Assembly (NCBI GenBank): GCA_022538095.1
Contig: JAKYXN010000011.1
Coordinates: forward strand, 1-64,000
Source of the DNA: Puniceicoccaceae bacterium K14
Lineage (GTDB): Bacteria > Verrucomicrobiota > Verrucomicrobiia > Opitutales > Opitutaceae
Direction of reading: 5' to 3'
Length of the DNA: 64,000 nucleotides
A program made the translations under genes and the position numbers. The notes under the pieces are model-generated. The model searched no databases. It was given only the letters and a program-made list of their open reading frames with translations, and was not told the origin of the DNA. The first letter of the stretch is position 1. Each line of letters opens with the position of its first letter. Shown piece after piece: positions 54,917-63,980 of the stretch.

Positions 54917-56937
54917 ATAACATGTTTTTATATAAAAAAACGACATACAATAAAAAGGAAGGATCAACTCTCATAGTGTCTGTATTGATTCTGACCCTAC
55001 TTGGGGCGATCTATGCTTCCATAATAACAACCGGCATGACAGAGCGACGTATGAACATAAGGCATGAGGCAAGGCTTGAGGCCCAAGCCGCCGCTGAATC
55101 TCTCGTCGAGTACGGATTCGCTCAACTCCAACATCATTTTTCACAGGAAACCAATCTCAACGCCAGTTTGTTTGATACAAACGGATCAGACAGTCTAAAC
55201 CTTCCACCAGATAGCTATTTTGGCTCCAGAGTAGATACAAATTCGCTCGAAATCGTAGGTGGAGTAATCACAACAAACTCTGCAAATACTTATATTGATC
55301 CTTCGGACCCGTTGAACACCAACGACCCGATGAAAGGCAAACGAGTTACGACCAAAGAAGTGACTGTATACGGAAAAGCATCAGTTACACCTTACAATGG
55401 CGCCAACCCAATAACATCTTACGTTTCTCAGACCTTCGAAGTAAGAGATTCTCCACTCTTTACTCATGCTATTTTCTACAACCTAGACCTCGACATCCAC
55501 CCAGGTCCGAGAATGGACATTCACGGCCCTGTTCACACGAACGGCAAACTCAGACTCAATGCATCAAGTGGCCTATACTTCCACGATCAAGTAACAACAG
55601 CAGAAGGTCTGTATCATGAATATGAACACGTATCTACGAAATCCTGGGGGGATATTTACTTCAAGGATAGCACAGGCAACTTCAAAAGCATGAAAAACAC
55701 TCACACAAGTGATTTGAATGAAGTTTTAGATTCTTCGTACAACATTGAAGGAGCGTTTTTGGACTCAGATTTGGGTGACGATTTTAGAGCCACCGCCTCC
55801 CTTTTATGGGAAGGAAACCTAATGACCTCACTTCATGGAGTATCAAACTACCAACCAGTACAGTTTTCTGAATACAAAAGAGATGATTCAAGCACCTCCG
55901 ACTATGATCCAATAAACACCGGTCACGACCTAATTGAGCCCCTTGATTCTTCAAACTCAAATACGAGCATAGAATCACAAAAAATGGCTGGAAAGGCTGG
56001 TTTGTATTTCAAATGGGACACATCGACCGGGACGCTGGATGCTTATGACGGAGACGGAAATAGTCTTGGTATAAGCGATCTTGAAAATACCCTTTGGACT
56101 CGCACAGAAGAAGCATTTCAAGACAACAGACGAAACATCGCCGTCGACGTAATTGACATCCACACGGGTGTTTTGAAGCAACTAATAGAAAGTCCAGGAA
56201 CTGCTACAGATGAGAAAATAACTGACTACGATCCATCCAACGACTGGAATGGAATCGTCTATTTTGAGTGCTACAGTAGTTCAGGTAGTAGTACACTCGA
56301 TGATAGTGGAGTAAGGCTCACTGGGGGTGAACTCGACGTAACAGGAGAAGGGATTCCAAGCCTCGGGAACGATGCTGGGATGACATTCGTCACCAACAAC
56401 GCTTTGTATGTAAAAGGCCACTTCAACACTGATGGAAATGTCGATGGCGACAGTGGAACATACTCAGATAATTCAGACGAGGTTCCAGTTGCTGTCATGG
56501 CTGATTCTGTCACATTTCTTTCTGCATCCTGGGATGACACGAATTCTTTTTCTGGAATGCAAAATGCAAGTAGCACCGAAGTTTCTTTGGCTGTCGTTTC
56601 AGGTATCACCCCAAATGATATGACTCGAGATGGAGTCTACAACAAATACAATGGAGGTGCCCACAATTTTCCACGCTATTTAGAAGACTGGACTGGCTCA
56701 ACTTTTGCAATAAGAGGCTCCCTCGTATGCCTGTATGAAAGCGAAATAGACTGGTCTCAGTGGGAATGCTGCTCTGATTTTTACAGCCCACCAACACGCC
56801 TTTACGGCTTCCATGAAATGTTCGAAAATGGTACCTATCCACCAGGCACTCCTATGATCAGGTCGTATAAAAGAGCATTCTACACAAAAATGAACGCATC
56901 TGAATACGAAGCTGCGATACCATGGACTTCACCTTGA
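54913..56937 (+). CDS. PilX-like membrane-anchored protein with large exported domain
   Basis: The 674-residue product has one N-terminal membrane helix (about 19-40, STLIVSVLILTLLGAIYASIITTG), then TERRMNIRHEARLEAQAAAESLVEYGFAQLQ. This is the pattern of PilX-type minor pilins, without the Glu5. The long exported part contains the conserved DIHGPVHTNGKLRLNASSGLYFHDQV region (about 197-222) and ends with cysteines in ECCSDF. It is about four times the size of a classical PilX. Members of this enlarged form occur in Planctomycetota/Verrucomicrobiota. Its position suggests it belongs to the pseudopilus tip. Confidence 0.75.
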   Translation: MNNMFLYKKTTYNKKEGSTLIVSVLILTLLGAIYASIITTGMTERRMNIRHEARLEAQAAAESLVEYGFAQLQHHFSQETNLNASLFDTNGSDSLNLPPDSYFGSRVDTNSLEIVGGVITTNSANTYIDPSDPLNTNDPMKGKRVTTKEVTVYGKASVTPYNGANPITSYVSQTFEVRDSPLFTHAIFYNLDLDIHPGPRMDIHGPVHTNGKLRLNASSGLYFHDQVTTAEGLYHEYEHVSTKSWGDIYFKDSTGNFKSMKNTHTSDLNEVLDSSYNIEGAFLDSDLGDDFRATASLLWEGNLMTSLHGVSNYQPVQFSEYKRDDSSTSDYDPINTGHDLIEPLDSSNSNTSIESQKMAGKAGLYFKWDTSTGTLDAYDGDGNSLGISDLENTLWTRTEEAFQDNRRNIAVDVIDIHTGVLKQLIESPGTATDEKITDYDPSNDWNGIVYFECYSSSGSSTLDDSGVRLTGGELDVTGEGIPSLGNDAGMTFVTNNALYVKGHFNTDGNVDGDSGTYSDNSDEVPVAVMADSVTFLSASWDDTNSFSGMQNASSTEVSLAVVSGITPNDMTRDGVYNKYNGGAHNFPRYLEDWTGSTFAIRGSLVCLYESEIDWSQWECCSDFYSPPTRLYGFHEMFENGTYPPGTPMIRSYKRAFYTKMNASEYEAAIPWTSP

Positions 56938-57650
56938 AAATAAAGGAGGTTGTATTTCTCTTTCTTTTTGGTGCATTTGCGGTCACTCAACCAACTCAAA
57001 TTCTTGCAGGTGACATCATCATTGGCGAAAAAAAACTAATCCGCCACAAAGCTTGGCCGCTTACGTCCCGCCCCATAATCGAGTTTCAACTTATCGAAAC
57101 CGAAATGGACAATGTACATTCGCACCACATAATATTTAACACAGATCAATTTTTCTTTCGCATGACTTTCTATGGTGATTGGAAAAAGGCGAAAAGTAGA
57201 GGATCAAGAAATTCCTGCCTATTAAGAAATTCGGATAATCACAACGTAACCTTCTCGATTTCCGAATTCGAAAAAAATGAATTCCTTCAATCTCTCGATG
57301 ACGAATATTGGGAAGGGTATAAAAAATACTTGAGCCGCAGGTTTCCCAAAACAAACGTCTATTACGAAGAAGACGGCAGGGGTAAAGATCGTGAGCTCAT
57401 CACGTTCAACAGAAAATATCGACAAATCGCATACATATATAAATCCTCTAAAAACGTGTTTACAAAGACCCGGGAAATCTTTGTTTTCATTAAAAACAAG
57501 CTATACGTACTTTCCTTTTCAGGCCCCTCACAAACATTCGACGACCAGTGGAATCAACACTCATTCTACGTATCCAGGATGAGAACAATCGACAAAGACT
57601 TCTCTACAAGCACGCCTGAAGAAAGTCACTCACCCGTACTAATTCGTTAA
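56922..57650 (+). CDS. Secreted hypothetical protein of the minor-pilin cluster
   Basis: The frame overlaps the PilX-like gene by 16 bases and encodes 242 residues with a signal peptide (hydrophobic 10-28, near ILAGD). The rest has no motif I know: FFRMTFYGDWKKAKSRG, YWEGYKKYLSRRFPKTNVYYEEDGRG and a late VFIKNKLYVLSFSGPSQTFDDQW, which resembles the segment seen in lipoproteins with a short sandwich fold. Coupling by overlap argues for a role with the pilin-like proteins. It ends four bases into the convergent map gene. Confidence 0.65.
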   Translation: MDFTLKIKEVVFLFLFGAFAVTQPTQILAGDIIIGEKKLIRHKAWPLTSRPIIEFQLIETEMDNVHSHHIIFNTDQFFFRMTFYGDWKKAKSRGSRNSCLLRNSDNHNVTFSISEFEKNEFLQSLDDEYWEGYKKYLSRRFPKTNVYYEEDGRGKDRELITFNRKYRQIAYIYKSSKNVFTKTREIFVFIKNKLYVLSFSGPSQTFDDQWNQHSFYVSRMRTIDKDFSTSTPEESHSPVLIR

Positions 57651-58432
57651 ACGAGTACCGGAGCTTCTTTGCCCTCTGGCACACTCAAAATTTTTGGGCC
57701 ATTCGCTCCTATCAAAACAGTATGCTCGAAATGAGCCGAAGGACTTTGGTCAGAGCTGAGTGCCGTCCAACCATCGTCAGACATCTTAATTTTGTAGCTG
57801 CCCATATTTACCATGGGTTCGATACACAAGACCGTACCTTCCTTCAATTTAGGTCCTTGCCCAGGCTTTCCAAAATTCGGAACTTGCGGTTCCTCGTGCA
57901 AGCTACGCCCTACCCCGTGGCCAACAAAATCACGAATAACGCCGTACCCTTCTTTCTCTACACGCTTTTGCACCGCACTTGAGATTTTGCCCACGCGAAA
58001 GCCCTTGCGAGCTGCTCGGATACCCTCGTACATGGCCTCCTCTGTAACATCGAGTAGCTTCTGCTTTTCAGGAGAAATTTCTCCAACAGCTACTGTTCGG
58101 CAATTGTCTCCAATATATCCATTATATCGGGTGCATACATCCACGCTAATTATATCACCAGATTGCAAGACGCGATCCAAGCTACCAATGCCGTGCACCA
58201 CTTCGTCGTTAACCGACAAGCATGTGAACGCTGGATAAACACGCGAACCCACTTGATATTTGTAGCAAGCGCTCTCCGCTCCGAGCTCCTCAATAAAACG
58301 TTTTCCCGCCTGGTCTAAATCATAGGTATTCATCCCAGGGGCAACTAGCTGTACCATCCTATCTAAAACAGTAGCAGCAACTTGGGCGGCTTCTTTGATG
58401 GACTTTAATTGCTGCTCGTTTCGAACTATCAT
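57647..58432 (-). CDS. map: Type I methionine aminopeptidase
   Basis: MAP removes the initiator methionine from nascent proteins. The 261-residue enzyme has the full set of family residues: His80 (EVVHGIG), metal ligands Asp98 and Asp109 in IISVDVCTRYNGYIGDNCRT, His172 (DFVGHGVGRSLHEEP), His179, Glu205 (CIEPM) and Glu236 (AHFEHTVLI). Start ATG at 58432; length typical of type Ia enzymes. Confidence 0.96.
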   Translation of the reverse strand: MIVRNEQQLKSIKEAAQVAATVLDRMVQLVAPGMNTYDLDQAGKRFIEELGAESACYKYQVGSRVYPAFTCLSVNDEVVHGIGSLDRVLQSGDIISVDVCTRYNGYIGDNCRTVAVGEISPEKQKLLDVTEEAMYEGIRAARKGFRVGKISSAVQKRVEKEGYGVIRDFVGHGVGRSLHEEPQVPNFGKPGQGPKLKEGTVLCIEPMVNMGSYKIKMSDDGWTALSSDQSPSAHFEHTVLIGANGPKILSVPEGKEAPVLV

Positions 58433-58621
58433 GCGGATAACAAATCAAAATATGGGATCGAGAAAGAAGACTGTTCCCCAAATTACAACCAAATCCCACA
58501 CATTACCAAAAATTTGAGCAAAATAATTACAGATTTACCTTGGTACACAGAAACCAAATAACCCTCACCGTTTCAAAAAATTGGCTCGCTAGAAGTTACA
58601 AACGCTAACAAACAAAATCAC

Positions 58622-59134
58622 ATGATCAGTTGGTTAAAGAAATTCCTAGGAAACCCACAATCGGACGTTGAAAACGAGCCGGAGGAATCAAGTAATGAGC
58701 AGCCAACGAGTGACGACGAATCGAATCAAAATCGTGCATGGATTGGTGTCGATCTCGATGGGACTCTTGCTAAATACTCCAGTTGGAAAGGAATCGAGCA
58801 CGTAGGAAAACCGATTCCATTGATGCAAAAACGCGTCATGCAATGGATAGAAGCAGGCCACAAAGTTAAGATTCTAACAGCCCGTGCTAGCATTCCTGAA
58901 GGAATTCCACCCATCCAAAAATGGTTGAAAGAAAACGGATTTCCTAACCTTGAGATCACCTGTCAAAAAGACTTTCAAATGATCGAACTTTGGGATGACC
59001 GTGCTATCCAAGTCGTTCGGAACACTGGTAAACCAGTAATTCGCCCATCGATGACAAGCAACCCACAAGCTCCACTTTTCAAGGACGAATCCGACGGGGA
59101 GACCTTTGAGTTCGTACCCACTCGAAACTCCTAG
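58622..59134 (+). CDS. HAD-superfamily hydrolase-like protein
   Basis: The 170-residue protein has a Glu/Ser/Asn-rich N-terminal segment (11-37) and then a HAD core with VDLDGTLAKY (43-52; Asp44, Asp46). Conserved GKPIPLMQKRVMQWIEAGHKVKILTAR (motif II Thr), CQKDFQMIELWDDRAIQVV (acidic motif IV) and a final GKPV follow. The size and pattern match a small HAD group often found near phages or with nucleotide-linked genes, but no substrate is known. The acidic N-terminal tail is unusual. It stands alone between map and rmuC. Confidence 0.8.
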   Translation: MISWLKKFLGNPQSDVENEPEESSNEQPTSDDESNQNRAWIGVDLDGTLAKYSSWKGIEHVGKPIPLMQKRVMQWIEAGHKVKILTARASIPEGIPPIQKWLKENGFPNLEITCQKDFQMIELWDDRAIQVVRNTGKPVIRPSMTSNPQAPLFKDESDGETFEFVPTRNS

Positions 59135-59144
59135 AAACTACCTG

Positions 59145-60494
59145 CTACTCGAGCTCAAGCTCCTTACTCATCGAAGCAGGCATGGACTTTTTTGCACGTG
59201 CCCCCAAGGCCTTCAACTGCTCGACGCGCCTAATCAAATTCCCTTTACCGCTACTTAACTTGCTTACAGCGCTCTCATAGGCTTCTTGGCTCTTCTCTAA
59301 GCGATGGCCGACTTCCTCTAAGTCCTCGCAAAACCCAACAAACTTATCATACAAATCACCACTTTTTTTAGCGATTTCCAAAGCATTGTTAGCCTGCTTT
59401 TCCTGCCTCCAAATATTGGCGACGATACGTAAGGTGGCCAACAAGGTAGACGGTGTCACGAGAATCACATTTTTCCCGTAAGCAAAATCATACAACCCGT
59501 CGTCAGCGGCAATCGCAGTCGAAAATGCAGGCTCGACCGGAATAAACATTAGTGTGAAATCCGGAGATTGTATGCCACTCAAAGAACCATACTGCTTCGT
59601 TCCTAAATCCGAAATATGCCTCTTGACGCTTTCGAGGTGAGCCTTCGACTGAATCGCCCTTTCGTCGACATCGTCAGATTTTGAGTAGCGTTCATATGCT
59701 ACGAGACTCACCTTCGCATCTATAACAATATGCTTTTCGTCAGGCAAATTCACAATTGCATCGGGTTGGAACCGCTTCCCCTCCTCCGTCTTGAGACTCA
59801 CCTGCAAGTCGTATTCACGCCCCGCTGACAATCCTGACTTCTCCAAAACCCGCTCCAGAACGAGCTCTCCCCAAATACCCCTTGTCTTAGACTCACCCTT
59901 TAATGCAGTCGTCAAGTCCTGAGCATCTTGGGACATCTGCATATTTAGTTCTTTAAGCGATTTTAAGTGTTCCGAAAGAGACGCTCGATCCTTGATATCC
60001 GCTTCTCGCGCCTTCTCGACTCGCTCTCTAAACGAACTGATATTTTCTCCCAACGGACCCAATAACTTGTCTAAACTCTCTTTGTTTCGCTCGGTAAACG
60101 ATTTCGATTTCTCCTCAAAGATTCGGTTAGCAAGATTTTCGAAGTCAGTCGCCAATTTCTTCTGCAGTTCAACCATCTCTTCTTTTTGCTGAGCAAGAGA
60201 ATTCTCCAATGAACGATTGCGTTCCTCAGAAACTGCATATCGCGTTTTTAGCGACACATTATTCTCTCTCTCTTCGGACAGCGACTTTTTATTTTCAGAA
60301 AGTTGATTCTCGAGAGATTGGCAGCGCTCGCGCATCGCAGCTCCTTCAGAATTAGCCCCATCCAATTCATTTTTCAGGCTCTCGGCTTCGATTAGCACGC
60401 TCTTCTTTTTACCGGAAAATACCAAAAATGCGATTAGCCATCCTACAAGTACTCCTACCGAAGCGACCGCTATCCACATCAAATCAGTATCCAT
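59145..60494 (-). CDS. rmuC: DNA recombination protein RmuC homologue
   Basis: From ATG 60494 the protein has 449 residues: an N-terminal membrane helix (about 7-27), a long coiled coil (30-160) and the RmuC domain. The domain shows TRGIWGELVLERVLEKSGL, FQPDAIVNLPDEKHIVIDAKVSLVAYERY, LGTKQYGSL, DFTLMFIPVEPAFSTA and VTPSTLLATLRIVANIWRQEKQ. RmuC limits inverted-repeat recombination and has a nuclease-like fold. It starts five bases after the DtxR gene stop, so both share a transcript. An in-frame TTG at 60509 is an alternative start. Confidence 0.94.
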   Translation of the reverse strand: MDTDLMWIAVASVGVLVGWLIAFLVFSGKKKSVLIEAESLKNELDGANSEGAAMRERCQSLENQLSENKKSLSEERENNVSLKTRYAVSEERNRSLENSLAQQKEEMVELQKKLATDFENLANRIFEEKSKSFTERNKESLDKLLGPLGENISSFRERVEKAREADIKDRASLSEHLKSLKELNMQMSQDAQDLTTALKGESKTRGIWGELVLERVLEKSGLSAGREYDLQVSLKTEEGKRFQPDAIVNLPDEKHIVIDAKVSLVAYERYSKSDDVDERAIQSKAHLESVKRHISDLGTKQYGSLSGIQSPDFTLMFIPVEPAFSTAIAADDGLYDFAYGKNVILVTPSTLLATLRIVANIWRQEKQANNALEIAKKSGDLYDKFVGFCEDLEEVGHRLEKSQEAYESAVSKLSSGKGNLIRRVEQLKALGARAKKSMPASMSKELELE

Positions 60495-60499
60495 AAATT

Positions 60500-61168
60500 T
60501 CAATCGCAATACTCTACGCCGATTTTCTGGGCAACCGGCATGCCAAGCGACATTTCATTACCACCCGGAAATTCTATCCAAAGCACTCCTGCATGCACAT
60601 CCTTTGACTTCACAGTAAGCTCTTTGCCCGGAACCAATGAATTAGCATCAAGGTATTTTAGAAAATCGTCTTCTTGATTTTCCACTCTCCCAATACGCAC
60701 ACGCTTTCCAACCCCACACCCATCCAAGTTGACCAAGCTGCGTGACGCAATAACGCCATTCGCCGAAGGAATCGGGTCGCCATGAGGATCCAATTTAGGG
60801 TGATTCAATTTCTCGTCTATTTTCTCCAACAGACGATCGGAGATCGCATGCTCTAACGCTTCTGCTTCCTCATGGATTTCATGCCATTCCATTCCAAGCA
60901 CCTCGACCAAAAGTAACTCTACTAAGCGGTGGCGGCGCAGCACAAGAAGAGCCAGTTGCACCCCTTCCTCCGTAAGTTCAACACCCACCCGCGGTACATA
61001 CGAAACCAACCCAGTTTTAGCCAAGCTCTTTACCATCGAAGTTGCTGTTCCCGGGGCCACTCCCAAAACACTTGCCAACTCTCCCATGGCAACGGTCCCA
61101 CCATCACCTTTATCGTGCTGGAGCGTGTAAATCTTCTTTATGTAGTTTTCTACGGTACTGCTGGCCAT
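60500..61168 (-). CDS. DtxR/MntR-family metal-dependent transcriptional regulator
   Basis: The 222-residue protein has an N-terminal winged helix (ENYIKKIYTL, GELASVLGVAPGTATSMVKSLAKTGLVSYVPRVGVELTEEG), a dimerisation/metal-binding region with Glu/His (HRLVELLLVEVLGMEWHEIHEEAEALEHAISDRLLEKI) and HPKLDPHGDPIP, and a C-terminal FeoA/SH3-like domain. It likely represses iron or manganese uptake genes when metal-loaded; no such gene is next to it. It directly precedes rmuC, which is unusual. Confidence 0.93.
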   Translation of the reverse strand: MASSTVENYIKKIYTLQHDKGDGGTVAMGELASVLGVAPGTATSMVKSLAKTGLVSYVPRVGVELTEEGVQLALLVLRRHRLVELLLVEVLGMEWHEIHEEAEALEHAISDRLLEKIDEKLNHPKLDPHGDPIPSANGVIASRSLVNLDGCGVGKRVRIGRVENQEDDFLKYLDANSLVPGKELTVKSKDVHAGVLWIEFPGGNEMSLGMPVAQKIGVEYCD

Positions 61169-61345
61169 TACTAGCAGTCATTGGGACTCATTTGTCTAAA
61201 GATTTAAAGCATTTATTCGATCTCATTAAGCAAGACCCCGTCACCGAAACCCGAAACATTACAGTCAAGTAATTGTAAATCACCCTTTACACCAAATTTC
61301 CATTCATCCCTCGCACGACATGCCGATGGAAATAATACAATAGCA

Positions 61346-61972
61346 ATGCCATCCAAATTCAAAGTACATCTCGTTGAAGACGACAGAACGACTCTCCGCC
61401 TTCTTGAAAACCTCTCTAGTATGCTCGGCTACGAAACCGTCTCTTATTCGAACGGTCAAGAAGCTCTCAGCGCTTTCAGTAAAGAACAACCTTCTATCGT
61501 AATCAGTGACTGGATGATGCCAGAGCTCGACGGATTAGACCTTTGCCGTAACCTTCGTGAGCAAGCCCAGTCAACGGGCTCCTACACTTACTTCATACTA
61601 GTAACCGCTCAAAGACGTTCCCGCTCCAATCTCGAACAAGCAATCGACGCAGGTGTCGACGATTTTCTCAAGAAGCCGATTAGCTCGGAAGAAATCTGGA
61701 ATCGTCTCCGCGTAGCAGAGCGTATTCTATCTTTCAACCACCAGGTACAACGTCTCGAAAGCCTCATTCCGATCTGTTGCTATTGTAAAAAGGTCCGTAA
61801 CGACAAAGACCTTTGGGAACAAATCGAGCAATACGTGAACGAGCGTACCGGGGCTGATTTTACTCACTCCGTATGCCCTGGCTGTATTGAAAAACACTTC
61901 AAGCCCCAACTCGCTTCTTACAAAAAGCAGCTCGCGGAAGAGAAGAAAAAAGAAGCCTCTAATTCCGCTTAG
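61346..61972 (+). CDS. Response regulator with C-terminal Cys-rich (zinc-knuckle-like) tail
   Basis: Residues 1-130 form a complete receiver: Glu11/Asp12/Asp13 acidic pocket, Asp55 (VISDWMMPELDG), Thr87 and Lys110 (FLKKPIS). Residues 140-182 hold IPICCYCKKVRNDKDLWEQI with Cys144/145/147 and SVCPGC with Cys177/Cys180. A Lys/Glu-rich helix follows (185-205). The IPICCYCKKVRND segment is a known tail of some PAS/receiver proteins in Verrucomicrobia, Planctomycetes and Proteobacteria; it looks like a metal or redox site. There is no DNA-binding domain. It is monocistronic and could relay to or from the hybrid kinases of this region. Confidence 0.88.
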   Translation: MPSKFKVHLVEDDRTTLRLLENLSSMLGYETVSYSNGQEALSAFSKEQPSIVISDWMMPELDGLDLCRNLREQAQSTGSYTYFILVTAQRRSRSNLEQAIDAGVDDFLKKPISSEEIWNRLRVAERILSFNHQVQRLESLIPICCYCKKVRNDKDLWEQIEQYVNERTGADFTHSVCPGCIEKHFKPQLASYKKQLAEEKKKEASNSA

Positions 61973-61973
61973 T

Positions 61974-62249
61974 TCACTTAAGTGAAACTCGAGTGGCTCC
62001 CCAGCCTCCTGAAGTCTGATCTCCAAGTGCAAAATCTGCAACTTGGTCCGATTTTCTCAAGCAAGCGTGCACCGTCTCACGCAAGGTCCCCGTACCTTTT
62101 CCGTGAACCACGCGAACTTGTTTGATACCTTTTTCGAGGCAGGCTTCGAAGTAGTCCTCAAGCAGGTCTTTCACCTCCGCCGGGCGGAAGGTGTGTAAAT
62201 CTAGCTCTCCATTAATTGGTATCTCTATCGGTTCTTCCTCTTCCTTCAC
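61974..62249 (-). CDS. Smr/MutS2-type domain protein
   Basis: The Smr domain is clear: ELDLHTFRPAEVKDLLEDYFEACLEKGIKQVRVVHGKGTGTLRETVHACLR with the LDLH and HGKGTGTLR motifs typical of Smr nucleases/RNA binders. A GTG at 62249 gives a 91-residue protein and leaves about 118 bases for a divergent promoter. An upstream in-frame TTG at 62360 would leave only seven bases to the next gene and is rejected. Smr proteins bind RNA or DNA near stalled ribosomes. Confidence 0.85.
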   Translation of the reverse strand: MKEEEEPIEIPINGELDLHTFRPAEVKDLLEDYFEACLEKGIKQVRVVHGKGTGTLRETVHACLRKSDQVADFALGDQTSGGWGATRVSLK

Positions 62250-62367
62250 GGCGATCAGGTTAAATTCCCTCAAAAAAATGTCTAAAATGACGTTATAAGC
62301 AAAGAGGGCTTTTGTTTCAGGGCAACTTGTTTCAACAAAGAGAATAACTTCACCCGCCAATTAGATT

Positions 62368-63078
62368 ATGAATTCTCTTAACAGATTTCTGCTTTCACTG
62401 CTGTTTGCGACGATCACGATCACAATGACGGCCGAAGAGGAGGTTGAAAAGGAAGAAGACGAAATTGCCCCCCCCCAGGCAGTCTACAAAGTAGACCCCA
62501 GCCACCCCCCCGAGCTTTTCGAAAAAGGAATTGCGGGACACGCGATCATCGTCGGAACCGTAGATATGTTCGGCAGTATCATAAATCCGCATATCGAATC
62601 TGCGACCCATAACGAATTTGGTATGGCTGCTATCCTAGCCTGCTCCGAGTGGATTTTCGAGCCAGCTACAAAAAACGGAGTCCCCATAGAAATTGGGATC
62701 AGGCTACCTTTCAATTTTGAAATTTCCTTCGAACACGCCCTCAATGTAGAATTAGGTCGTGAAGTCTTTAAGAAGATCGAAGACCCAATCCTCCCATCAG
62801 CCGACTTAGATATTTCACCCAGTCCCCGATTCATTCCTGTTTTTGACGATTTTTATCCCGAAGAATTTGAAGGCAGTGGTGTCGCCGCTGCACTGAGCAT
62901 TGAATTCATCATCGGCCCGGAAGGTTTAGTACATAACCCCAAAGTTATTTCGTCCTCAATGGATGGTTTCGAAGAAGCTGCGCTAGAGGCAGTCAGCCAA
63001 ATCAAATACCAACCAATCGCAGTCAACGGCAAACACGCTTACATATCGATGAAATTGCCAGTGCACATAAGCGAATAA
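62368..63078 (+). CDS. Exported protein with two TonB C-terminal domains
   Basis: The 236-residue protein has a signal peptide (residues 5-22, ending TMTA), an acidic linker (EEEVEKEEDEIAPP) and two TonB_C-like units at about 42-118 and 158-236. Each has the Pro-rich start followed by a G-Ahl-V/E-F strand and a KY/W-FEPA or IKYQPI motif. Classical TonB has one such domain and a membrane anchor. The pair without an anchor suggests a secreted or periplasmic variant. No ExbBD or receptor genes are adjacent. It diverges from the smr gene. Confidence 0.8.
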   Translation: MNSLNRFLLSLLFATITITMTAEEEVEKEEDEIAPPQAVYKVDPSHPPELFEKGIAGHAIIVGTVDMFGSIINPHIESATHNEFGMAAILACSEWIFEPATKNGVPIEIGIRLPFNFEISFEHALNVELGREVFKKIEDPILPSADLDISPSPRFIPVFDDFYPEEFEGSGVAAALSIEFIIGPEGLVHNPKVISSSMDGFEEAALEAVSQIKYQPIAVNGKHAYISMKLPVHISE

Positions 63079-63080
63079 GA

Positions 63081-63980
63081 TCAGGCCGTAACAATAATAC
63101 AAATACCCAATAGTATTCCTAAAATACAGGGAGTCTTGGCACGGTAGTTTCGCTCCTTAAAGAAAAGGTAGCCGCCCACAAATACAACCAACGCACTTCC
63201 TCGACGGATACATGACATCACGGAAATCATCGATTCAGGGTCTCCTAATCCAGAAAAATAAGCATAATCCGCGACTAACAGGCAAAGAGATATAAACGGA
63301 ATCGACCATCGCCACTCAAAGTTGCCTCGTTCCCAAATTCGCAACTTCCAACCAATAGCGAACGGAAGCATAAAAAGGACGAGGTAAAAAGAGAAATATG
63401 CCTGCACAGTCGCAGCCGGATAACCATACTCTGTCAAAAGAAGCTTATCGTACAAAGCGCTACCAGCTCCGATAAGCGTTGCCAGTATCATGCAACCGAC
63501 CCAACCATTTCGGTGAAAGATAAAACCCTCTTTTTTCCCAGCCAAGGACAGCAAAAAAAAGAAAGCCAGAGTCACGAATATCCCAAGCCATTGCTGCCAG
63601 TTCGGCCGCTCGGCAAAAAGAATGATAGCCCCACCAAGAGTCCACAAAGGGCTAGTCGCTCGAATCCCCGTGGCCAGCGAAACCGGCATGTTTTTCAAAG
63701 CGAAATAACTCAAAATCCAAGACGTTCCCACTAAAGAAGATTTTGAAAAAAACTGAACATGCTCCTTCAATCCGATTGGCTCAATCGAGAAAAAAGAGAT
63801 CGGGTGATCGTAGTTATCAATATACGACAATATAATCGAGGGCAACCACACGATAGCTCCGCAACAAATGCTTAAAAACAAAACCGGAATAACTGCATTA
63901 CCAGTAATTGAACGCTTTTTGAGCAAGTCATATACACCCAAAAAAACAGCGGATATAACTCCCAAGAGTATCCAATCCAT
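63081..63980 (-). CDS. EamA-type drug/metabolite transporter
   Basis: From ATG 63980 the protein has 299 residues and about ten hydrophobic helices in two EamA halves (LLGVISAVFLGVYDLLKKRSI at the start; SWILSYFALKNMPVSLATGIRATSPLWTLGGAIILFAERPNWQQWLGI; the second half ends ALVVFVGGYLFFKERNYRAKTPCILGILLG). Members export amino acids or other small metabolites. It converges with the TonB_C gene with a two-base gap. Substrate unknown. Confidence 0.92.
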   Translation of the reverse strand: MDWILLGVISAVFLGVYDLLKKRSITGNAVIPVLFLSICCGAIVWLPSIILSYIDNYDHPISFFSIEPIGLKEHVQFFSKSSLVGTSWILSYFALKNMPVSLATGIRATSPLWTLGGAIILFAERPNWQQWLGIFVTLAFFFLLSLAGKKEGFIFHRNGWVGCMILATLIGAGSALYDKLLLTEYGYPAATVQAYFSFYLVLFMLPFAIGWKLRIWERGNFEWRWSIPFISLCLLVADYAYFSGLGDPESMISVMSCIRRGSALVVFVGGYLFFKERNYRAKTPCILGILLGICIIVTA

